A DNA stretch of 64,000 nt from positions 62,001 to 126,000 of the forward strand of contig NZ_JBEXUX010000002.1 of assembly GCF_040629175.1 (NCBI RefSeq), in the 5' to 3' direction. Positions 58,270 to 64,000 of this stretch are shown piece after piece; position 1 is the first letter of the stretch, and every line of letters starts with the position of its first letter. This stretch comes from Embleya sp040629175 (lineage in GTDB: Bacteria > Actinomycetota > Actinomycetes > Streptomycetales > Streptomycetaceae). The notes under the pieces were generated by a model. The model had not been told where the DNA came from. It ran no database searches and saw only the letters and a program-made list of their open reading frames with translations. A program made the position numbers and the translations under genes.

Positions 58270-59115
58270 ATGGACGTTTTCGCTACTCCCGACCCGATCT
58301 CCGTCAAGCTCGACATCTACGTCGGCGACGTGCAGATCACCGCCGAGGACCGGATCGACACCGTCGTCGAGGTACGGCCGACCGACGAGAGCGACGCCTC
58401 GGACGTGAAGGCCGCCGAGCAGACGAGTGTCGGGTTTGCCGACGGCGTGCTGGTGGTCAAGGCCCCGAAGCCCGGGCTGTCGGCCATGAACCCCTCCCGC
58501 AAGTCCCGTTCGGTGGACGTGTCGATCGTGCTGCCGATCGGTTCGCACGTGCACGGCGAGGCGGCCCTGGGCGACCTGCACTGCTCCGGCCGGCTCGGCG
58601 AGTGCACGTTCAAGACGACCACCTCCAACGTGCGTCTGGAGCAGGTCGGCGCGTTGCGGCTGCGTACGGCCGGCCACATCACCGTGGGTCGTGTCGACGG
58701 CGACGCGGATGTCCGCACCTCGATCGGACGCATCCGGATCGGCGAGATCGACGGCGCGGCCGGAGTCAAGAATGCCAACGGCAACACCGAGATCGGCAAG
58801 GTTACCGGCGACATCCGGGTCCGCGCCTCCAACGGCGACATCACCCTCGACCACGCCCTGGGCGACCGGACCGACGCCAAGACCGCCAACGGCAGCATCC
58901 GGGTCGGCGAAGTGGTCCGCGGTGCGGTCGTGCTCAAGACCGCGTGCGGTGACCTGGAGATCGGCATCGGTGCGGATCGCCCGGCGAAGCTGGAACTGAC
59001 CACCGGTTACGGGCGCGTACACAACTCGCTGCAAGAGGTGGCCAAGTCGGCCGAGGAGTCGATCGAGGTGCGGATGCAGTCCTCCTACGGCGACATCACC
59101 ATCCACCACGCCTGA
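58270..59115 (+). CDS. DUF4097-family beta-strand repeat protein
   Basis: A 281-residue protein of repeated short beta strands with the pattern G-D-I/V-x-V...N-G, as in the DUF4097 adhesin-like family. No signal peptide or membrane segment is visible, so it is probably cytoplasmic, and its function is unknown. In actinomycetes such genes are often seen near a HicB-like or ribbon-helix-helix gene, and here one lies convergently downstream. The ATG at 58270 is chosen because the beta repeats begin soon after. It is probably not part of the biosynthetic cluster. Confidence 0.75.
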   Translation: MDVFATPDPISVKLDIYVGDVQITAEDRIDTVVEVRPTDESDASDVKAAEQTSVGFADGVLVVKAPKPGLSAMNPSRKSRSVDVSIVLPIGSHVHGEAALGDLHCSGRLGECTFKTTTSNVRLEQVGALRLRTAGHITVGRVDGDADVRTSIGRIRIGEIDGAAGVKNANGNTEIGKVTGDIRVRASNGDITLDHALGDRTDAKTANGSIRVGEVVRGAVVLKTACGDLEIGIGADRPAKLELTTGYGRVHNSLQEVAKSAEESIEVRMQSSYGDITIHHA

Positions 59116-59124
59116 CGAACGGCA

Positions 59125-59187
59125 GGCCCGGGAGCGGGTGTTCCCGGGCCGTCGACGGGATGCGGACCGCATGCACGCGCATCCCGT
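59125..59187. terminator. Two hairpins between convergent genes
   Basis: The first hairpin pairs GGCCCGGGA (59125-59133) with TCCCGGGCC (59142-59150). The second pairs ACGGGATGCG (59155-59164) with CGCATCCCGT (59178-59187). They fill the gap between the DUF4097 gene and the convergent ribbon-helix-helix gene and probably end both transcripts. Confidence 0.7.
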
Positions 59188-59246
59188 GGGCCTCCGGCGG
59201 ATCCGGGCCGGGCGCGACCGGCGCGATCGCGCGGGCCGCCGCGCCG

Positions 59247-59759
59247 CTACTGCACCCAGCCGTTGAACTGCTGCTTGCCGCGCTGGGACCGCCTGCTGTT
59301 GGTCAGCGCCGCGGCGGACGCCCGGACCATCCAGGTGTTGACCGAGATGCCCTGGCTGGACGCCGCCTTCTCGATCTGTTCCTTCATCTCCTCCGGGGGC
59401 CGGAAGTTGATCCGGGCCGTGGCGCCGCTGCGCGGGCCACCGAGGGCGCCGGTCAACCAGTCGCTCGCCGCGTCACCGGTTTCGGCCGGGTCGTCCCCGG
59501 CGGGGCCGCCGTCGCTCGGGGGCGCGGTCACCACGAAGCTTGGATCCATCCCACGCAGGCGCAGGTCCACCGAGCCGGGCGCCAAGTCCCGGCTGATCTC
59601 GTCGACCGCGGCCGACAGGACCTTGAGCAACGTGAGCCGGACGGCCGACTCCAGCGGGGCGACGAGTCGCTCGGCAACCGCGCGGGTCTCGGTGTCTCCG
59701 GCCGCGGAGGCTGCGACCAGCTCGTCGCGCAGCGCCTCGACGTACTCACGTAGTTCCAT
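59247..59759 (-). CDS. HicB-like ribbon-helix-helix protein
   Basis: A 170-residue protein. The last 45 residues hold an Arc/HicB-type ribbon-helix-helix: A-R-I-N-F-R-P-P-E-E-M-K-E-Q-I-E then S-V-N-T-W-M-V-R-A-S. The N-terminal 100 residues are helical and of unknown role. No toxin partner is visible. It probably binds DNA, and ATGGCG palindromes lie both before it and before the DUF4097 gene. ATG 59759 is taken as the start; an in-frame ATG at 59777 adds six residues, and neither has a clear ribosome-binding site. Confidence 0.75.
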   Translation of the reverse strand: MELREYVEALRDELVAASAAGDTETRAVAERLVAPLESAVRLTLLKVLSAAVDEISRDLAPGSVDLRLRGMDPSFVVTAPPSDGGPAGDDPAETGDAASDWLTGALGGPRSGATARINFRPPEEMKEQIEKAASSQGISVNTWMVRASAAALTNSRRSQRGKQQFNGWVQ

Positions 59760-59768
59760 GGAACTATC

Positions 59769-59788
59769 ATGGCACATCGATTGCGCCG
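59769..59788. promoter_or_regulatory. Imperfect ATGGC...GCGCC motif at the ribbon-helix-helix gene start
   Basis: This 20-base stretch matches the 58240-58260 palindrome at most positions (ATGGC, CAT, ATTGCGCC). It overlaps the start region of the ribbon-helix-helix gene, where a bound repressor could block expression. Confidence 0.35.
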
Positions 59789-59935
59789 CGCGGCGCCTGA
59801 CCGGCGCGCCATTTGTCGGCGCTGTCTTTGTCCTGGTACGTGTGGTGTTTCGGTCGATCGACCGACGCTATTCGGATGCCTTCGGGTCACAACGCGCGAG
59901 TGGATTCGGGCAGCCTGTCGCCATCGGCGAGGGCC

Positions 59936-59956
59936 ATGGCGCCATGATGACGCCAT
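59936..59956. promoter_or_regulatory. ATGGCG...CGCCAT palindrome upstream of the ribbon-helix-helix gene
   Basis: ATGGCG (59936-59941) and CGCCAT (59951-59956) flank nine bases. It lies about 180 bases upstream of the ribbon-helix-helix start and 18 bases beyond the 3' end of the serine-hydrolase-like gene. It matches the arms found before the DUF4097 gene. Confidence 0.5.
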
Positions 59957-59973
59957 GGCGTTCGCGGTCCGGC

Positions 59974-61134
59974 TCAGCAGTATTCGGCGCTCAGGATGGG
60001 CAGGATGGTCTCCGCCCCCCAACTGGCGTTGTAGTTGAACGCGATCCGGTGCCGGCCGTCGTCGGTGGTGGCGACCATGGAGATCCACCCCAGCATGCCG
60101 CCGTCGTGGTACCACACGGTGGTGCCGCAGCCCAGCGTGTACCGCTCGATGCCGAGTCCGTAGGAGGCGCCCGGAAAGTCGGGGTTGTCGACGGTCGCCT
60201 TCATCGCCGCCAACTGCCGCGGCGGCAGCAGCTTTCCGCGCATCAGGGCACCGTAGAACCGGTTCAGGTCGGCCGCGCTGGAGATGATGTCGCCGTTGCC
60301 CCAGCTCTGGGACCCGTTGACCGCGGTGACGTCGTCGACGCGATCCGGCTGCGCCGGGAAGAGCTTGGCGTAGCCTCGGCTGCTCGGTCGGGGCAGGCGG
60401 CTGCCCCGCCCGGGGGTGGAGGTCGCTTCCAGGCCCAGTGGTTCGATGATGCGGTCGCGTACCTCGTCCTCGTACGACCTGCCGCCGACCCGCTCGACGA
60501 TCAGCGCCGCCAGCACATCGTTGGTATTGGAAAACGAGTGCCGGGCCCCGGGCGTGAACAGCGGCTCGTGGGACAGACCCACCCGCACCCGCCACTCGGG
60601 CGTCAGCGTGTCGTAGCGGTGCCGGAGGTAGCCGTCGCCCGCCAGGTACGCCTCGCCGTACGCCGGGTCGGCGAGGTAGTCGAACAGGCCGCTGGTGTGG
60701 TTGAGCAACTGGCGCACGGTGATCGTGCGGCCGTCGTTGCCGTTGCCGCGGACCAGGCCGGGCAGTCGGCGCTCCACGGTGTCGTCGAGGTCGAGCCGGT
60801 GCTCCGCCTCCATCTGGAGCAGCACGGTGGCCACGAAGGTGTTGGTGAGGTTGCCGACGCGGAACCGGTCGTCCTTGCCGCGCGGCGCACCCGTGCTCAG
60901 ATCGCCCACGCCCGGCGCCGACTTCCAGACTCCGTCGGCATCGTGTACCTGTGCGGTGATGCCCGGAACACCGGCCCGCACGGCCGCGTCCAGCGCGCGC
61001 TGCGTCGCCTGGTGGCCGCCCGCCCCGGCACCGGTGCCCCGCGCCGCCTGGGCGGAACCGGTGAAGACGCCGGCCGCCATCGCGATGGCCGCCAGCACGG
61101 CCACACCGGCCCTGGATCTTTTGCGTATCGCCAT
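59974..61134 (-). CDS. Secreted class C beta-lactamase-fold protein, catalytic residues lost
   Basis: A 386-residue protein with an N-terminal signal peptide (positive R-K-R-S-R, hydrophobic core, A-Q-A cleavage site near residue 31). The body matches serine hydrolases of the D-alanyl-D-alanine carboxypeptidase/beta-lactamase class C group, including H-D-G-G. The catalytic S-x-x-K reads N-L-T-N (N95, N98) and the Y-x-N motif reads F-S-N, so both nucleophile and general base are gone. It is probably a binding protein or decoy, not an enzyme. ATG 61134 follows GGGAG; ATG 61158 is less likely. The frame is intact, so this is not simple decay. Confidence 0.85.
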   Translation of the reverse strand: MAIRKRSRAGVAVLAAIAMAAGVFTGSAQAARGTGAGAGGHQATQRALDAAVRAGVPGITAQVHDADGVWKSAPGVGDLSTGAPRGKDDRFRVGNLTNTFVATVLLQMEAEHRLDLDDTVERRLPGLVRGNGNDGRTITVRQLLNHTSGLFDYLADPAYGEAYLAGDGYLRHRYDTLTPEWRVRVGLSHEPLFTPGARHSFSNTNDVLAALIVERVGGRSYEDEVRDRIIEPLGLEATSTPGRGSRLPRPSSRGYAKLFPAQPDRVDDVTAVNGSQSWGNGDIISSAADLNRFYGALMRGKLLPPRQLAAMKATVDNPDFPGASYGLGIERYTLGCGTTVWYHDGGMLGWISMVATTDDGRHRIAFNYNASWGAETILPILSAEYC

Positions 61135-61283
61135 TTCCGCGCTCCCGGGAGTCGTCACTACTCGCCTGTATGCCGTACTCGTGCGGTCCGTCGGCGGCAG
61201 CGTAGATCACCATGGCCGGGTACGGGGCGGTTGCGCGGCAAGAGCGCGGCAAGAGCGCGGCCGACGCGGAAAGCGCGTTCGCG

Positions 61284-61301
61284 TGTCTCGCCGGCGGGAC
61301 A
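61284..61301. repeat. Dispersed 18-base palindrome, copy 4
   Basis: The core GTCTCGCCGGCGGGAC at 61285-61300 differs by one base from the copy at 53956. It lies just past the stop of the ModA-like gene and about 150 bases upstream of the beta-lactamase-fold gene. It shows that the element is not confined to the biosynthetic region. Confidence 0.45.
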
Positions 61302-61303
61302 GC

Positions 61304-61993
61304 TCAGGCGGCCTGCATGCCCCTGGCGCGGGCGGTGCGCGAGGCGGTTTCGGAGCCGAGCAGGTCGAGCACCTCGCGGGCACGATCGGGCCGGGTCGAG
61401 GAGGCGGGCACGGCCGCGCCGAACGTCGAGGTGATCGCGGCGGTGCCGGGCAGCGGGCCGATCACGGTGACGCCGGGCAGGTCCATCAGTTCGCTGTGCT
61501 GTTGCAGGGCCAGGTCGGCCGCGCCGGACGCGAGCAGGCTGCCGACCGGCACGCCCGGCGGGGCCTGGACGAGGCGGGTGCGGAGCGGGTCGGCGAGGTC
61601 GAGCCGGGCGATCAGTTCGAGCAGGGCGGTGCCGCTGGGCCCGGTGGAGTAGGCGATCCGGTCGGCGGCCAGCAGGGCGGCGCGCAGGTCGGCTGCCGAG
61701 TCGAGGGCCGGCACCGGTGACCCGGACGGCACGGCGGCCACGACCCGGGACACCCACAGTGGGCGCACGGTGCCCTCGACCAGGTGTCCCTCGCGGGCCA
61801 ACTCGGCCAGTGCCCCGTCGGCCAGCACGAGCACATCGGCCTCGGCGCCCTCGCGTATCCGCCGCGCGATCTCGACCCCGCCGGCCGACTCGAAGCCCAC
61901 CCCGATGCCGTGCGCGAGCCGAATGTGGTCGGCAACCTCGGCCAGGATCAACCGCGTTGCCATCGAGGACAGCCCACGGATGCGTCGGTCCAC
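61304..61993 (-). CDS. ModA-like substrate-binding protein without signal peptide
   Basis: A 229-residue protein of the type II periplasmic binding fold related to ModA (molybdate binding): L-S-S-M-A-T-R near the start, A-D-V-L-V-L-A-D in the first lobe and S-T-G-P-S-G-T in the second. It has no signal peptide or lipobox, so it should stay in the cytoplasm and act as a ligand sensor or carrier, not as an ABC-transporter receptor. No transporter genes adjoin it. GTG 61993 follows GGGGAGG; ATG 61963 is ten codons inside. It is divergent from the aromatic-catabolism genes, with which similar proteins are sometimes found. Confidence 0.75.
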   Translation of the reverse strand: MDRRIRGLSSMATRLILAEVADHIRLAHGIGVGFESAGGVEIARRIREGAEADVLVLADGALAELAREGHLVEGTVRPLWVSRVVAAVPSGSPVPALDSAADLRAALLAADRIAYSTGPSGTALLELIARLDLADPLRTRLVQAPPGVPVGSLLASGAADLALQQHSELMDLPGVTVIGPLPGTAAITSTFGAAVPASSTRPDRAREVLDLLGSETASRTARARGMQAA

Positions 61994-62230
61994 GTCGCCT
62001 CCCCATGTTCGGCAGTCGGTACGTCCGGCGATCGGGCAGCCGGTCCGCGCACCCCCGTCGGCGCGGACCGGTCGCGCGACCGAGCGCCGGACGTCTGCGC
62101 CGAGCCTGCCAGGCGGGCCCGGATCCGCCCGGGCGGGCTTCCGCCTGGCGGAAACACCGCCCGACCCGAGGCCGTCCCGGATGCCAGGGTTCGAGGAGTT
62201 CGAGATGTTCGCCGCGTTCCGGGAGATGCC

Positions 62231-63445
62231 ATGGCCGATGCCGCCGCTGTCGACACCGTCACTTCGGTTCCGATAACAATCGTCGGGGCCGGTCCGGCCG
62301 GGCTCATGCTGGCGCATCTGCTCGGTCGCGCGGGCATCGAGGCGGTCGCGATCGACACCCGCACCCGGCACGAGATCGAGACCACGCAGCGCGCCGGCAT
62401 CCTGGAGGCGGACGTCGCCCGGGACCTGGTCGAGACCGGCGTGTCCGACCGGATCCTGCGCGACGGCGACGAGCACGAGGGCATCGAGCTGCGCTTCGGC
62501 GGCCGGCCGTACCGCATCGACTTCCAGGAACTGGTCGGCGAGTCGGTGTGGCTCTACCCGCAGACCGACGTGTTCATCGACCTGGCCGCCGCCCGGGACC
62601 GCGACGGGGGCACCGTGCACTTCGGCGTCCGGGACACCGAGGTCCTCGACGTCACGAGCGAGCAGCCCCGGGTGCGCTACACCGCGCCCGACGGGACCCG
62701 CCACGAGATCCGGGCGCGCTACGTGGTCGGCGCGGACGGGTCGCGCGGCATGTGCCGCGGCCTGGTGCCCGAGGACCGGCGGGTGCGCTACACCAAGGAG
62801 TACCCGTTCGCCTGGTTCGGCATCATGACCGAGGCGCCGGCGAGCGCGCCCGAGCTGGTGTACGCCTGCTCCGAGCACGGCTTCGCGCTGATCAGCCAAC
62901 GCACCGAGACCGTGCAGCGGATGTACTTCCAGTGCGACCCGCACGAGCCGGTCGACGCCTGGTCGGACGACCGCATCTGGGCGACGCTCCAGGCCCGGGT
63001 GGCCGGCGAGGACGGCTTCCGGCTCGCCGAGGGGCCGATCTTCGAGAAGACGGTGCTGCGGTTCCGCTCGTTCGTGCAGGAGCCGATGCGCTGGGGCTCG
63101 ATGGTCCTGGCCGGCGACGCCGCACACACGGTGCCGCCGACCGGCGCTCGCGGCCTCAACCTCGCGCTGCACGACGTCAAGGTGCTCGCCGACGTGCTGG
63201 TACGGGCATTCGGCGGCGAGGGCGCCGGAGCACTGGAGGACTACCAGCCGCGCGCCCTGCAACGGGTGTGGCGGGCCCAGAACTTCTCCTACTGGATGAC
63301 CCGACTCCTGCACACCGCGCCGGGCGGCACGCCGTTCGACTTCCGACGTCGGCTCGGCGAACTCGAGAACGTGGTGGGCACCCGCGCCGGCCGCGGCTAC
63401 CTCGCCGAGCAGTACACCGGCTGGCCCACCCGCACCTCGGCCTGA
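62231..63445 (+). CDS. pobA: 4-Hydroxybenzoate 3-monooxygenase
   Basis: A 404-residue FAD monooxygenase of the p-hydroxybenzoate hydroxylase family. The FAD site is G-A-G-P-A-G near residue 20, the R-A-G-I-L-E and H-E-G-I-E-L-R segments are typical of PobA, and the second FAD motif is G-D-A-A-H-T-V-P-P-T-G-A-R-G. It converts 4-hydroxybenzoate to protocatechuate using NAD(P)H and oxygen. The start at 62231 follows GGGAG by five bases. The next gene encodes a protocatechuate 4,5-cleavage enzyme, so the product probably enters that route. Confidence 0.9.
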   Translation: MADAAAVDTVTSVPITIVGAGPAGLMLAHLLGRAGIEAVAIDTRTRHEIETTQRAGILEADVARDLVETGVSDRILRDGDEHEGIELRFGGRPYRIDFQELVGESVWLYPQTDVFIDLAAARDRDGGTVHFGVRDTEVLDVTSEQPRVRYTAPDGTRHEIRARYVVGADGSRGMCRGLVPEDRRVRYTKEYPFAWFGIMTEAPASAPELVYACSEHGFALISQRTETVQRMYFQCDPHEPVDAWSDDRIWATLQARVAGEDGFRLAEGPIFEKTVLRFRSFVQEPMRWGSMVLAGDAAHTVPPTGARGLNLALHDVKVLADVLVRAFGGEGAGALEDYQPRALQRVWRAQNFSYWMTRLLHTAPGGTPFDFRRRLGELENVVGTRAGRGYLAEQYTGWPTRTSA

Positions 63446-63471
63446 CCCCGGACACCCCCAGGAGAGAACGC

Positions 63472-64000
63472 ATGATCATCGACTGCCACGGTCACTTCAC
63501 CACCGCGCCGGCGCAACTCGCACAGTGGCGGGATCGGCAGGCGGCGGCGGTCGCGGACCCCCGCGACGCGCCCGACCCCGACGACCTGGTCATCACCGAC
63601 GACGACCTGCGTCGGGCGATCGAGGGCAACCAGCTCCGCCTGATGGACGAGCGCGGCAGCGACCTGACCGTCTTCTCGCCGCGGGCCAGCTTCATGGCGC
63701 ACCACATCGGCGACTTCGAGGTCTCCTCGATCTGGGCGCGGATCTGCAACGACCTGGTCCACCGGGTGAGCACGCTCTACCCCGACCGGTTCGCGACGGG
63801 CGCGATGTTGCCGCAGTCGCCGGGCGTCGACCCGGCGACCTGCCTGCCCGAGCTGCGCCGCGCGGTGGAGGAGCTGGGCGCGGTGACGATCAACCTCAAC
63901 CCCGACCCGTCGGGCGGCCACTGGAGCGCCCCACCACTGACCGACCGTAGCTGGTACCCGATCTACGAGGCGATGGTCGAATACGACATCCCCGCGATGA
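63472..64000 (+). CDS. ligJ: Partial 4-oxalomesaconate hydratase (LigJ-type amidohydrolase)
   Basis: The first 176 residues are visible; the gene runs off the window. The N-terminus has the metal-binding D-C-H-G-H of amidohydrolases. Stretches such as S-P-R-A-S-F-M-A-H-H-I-G-D-F, M-L-P-Q-S-P-G-V-D-P and I-N-L-N-P-D-P-S-G-G-H-W closely match LigJ of the Sphingobium protocatechuate 4,5-cleavage pathway as I remember it. LigJ hydrates 4-oxalomesaconate to 4-carboxy-4-hydroxy-2-oxoadipate. AGGAGA precedes the ATG. The rest of the pathway (LigAB, LigC, LigI, LigK) should follow to the right. Confidence 0.85.
   Translation, partial: MIIDCHGHFTTAPAQLAQWRDRQAAAVADPRDAPDPDDLVITDDDLRRAIEGNQLRLMDERGSDLTVFSPRASFMAHHIGDFEVSSIWARICNDLVHRVSTLYPDRFATGAMLPQSPGVDPATCLPELRRAVEELGAVTINLNPDPSGGHWSAPPLTDRSWYPIYEAMVEYDIPAM

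Overview
This 64 kb window is very GC-rich actinomycete DNA, most like Streptomyces or a near relative. The signs are strong G/C bias at third codon positions, GTG starts, ATGA/GTGA gene overlaps, a SARP-type regulator and a single TTA codon in the coding DNA. About 58 kb is one hybrid polyketide/nonribosomal-peptide gene cluster. The last 6 kb looks like unrelated neighbouring chromosome.

Layout. (1) 1-24.3 kb, plus strand: the 3' end of a PaiB/KtzT-type protein (probable piperazate synthase), a stand-alone adenylation enzyme, a stand-alone carrier protein, a flavin oxidoreductase, and three NRPSs: C-A-T-E-C-A-T, C-A-T-E-C-A-T and C-A(with N-methyltransferase)-T-TE. (2) 24.3-30 kb: a type II thioesterase, a strong stem-loop, three SARP-like heptamers, a DrrA/DrrB-type ABC exporter, and a convergent large SARP regulator. 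(3) 30.7-32.7 kb: two convergent Fe/2-oxoglutarate oxygenases, one PhyH-like and one proline-3-hydroxylase-like, either side of a strong terminator. (4) 33.1-58.1 kb, plus strand: a carrier protein, a P450, a cysteine-nucleophile thioesterase homologue, four PKSs (KSQ-AT-ACP; KS-AT-DH-KR-ACP; KS-AT-DH-ER-KR-ACP; KS-AT-ACP), a one-module NRPS (C-A-T) with a degenerate A domain, and a type II thioesterase. (5) 58.2-64 kb: a DUF4097 protein and a ribbon-helix-helix protein with related palindromes, a secreted beta-lactamase-fold protein that has lost its catalytic residues, a cytoplasmic ModA-like binding protein, a 4-hydroxybenzoate hydroxylase and the start of a LigJ-type hydratase.

How the genes work together (inference). 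The PKSs would make a short branched acyl chain. Its retained hydroxyl and unreduced ketone are spaced to close into a tetrahydropyran hemiketal, as in the azinothricin family (polyoxypeptin, aurantimycin, A83586C) and dentigerumycin. The chain passes to the one-module NRPS at 54.1 kb and then to the three NRPSs at 3.6-24.3 kb. That gives six modules and a cyclohexadepsipeptide released by the terminal TE. Specificity residues read by eye suggest piperazate-like, Gly, piperazate-like, piperazate-like and an N-methylated residue after the first position. The degenerate first A domain, the free carrier protein, the P450 and the Cys-type thioesterase homologue together suggest that a beta-hydroxylated amino acid (by analogy 3-hydroxyleucine) is made on a free carrier and shuttled in trans. 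This shuttle is the most interesting mechanism in the window. An ornithine N-hydroxylase, extender-unit (CCR) genes and an MbtH protein were not found here. They may lie to the left of position 1 or elsewhere.
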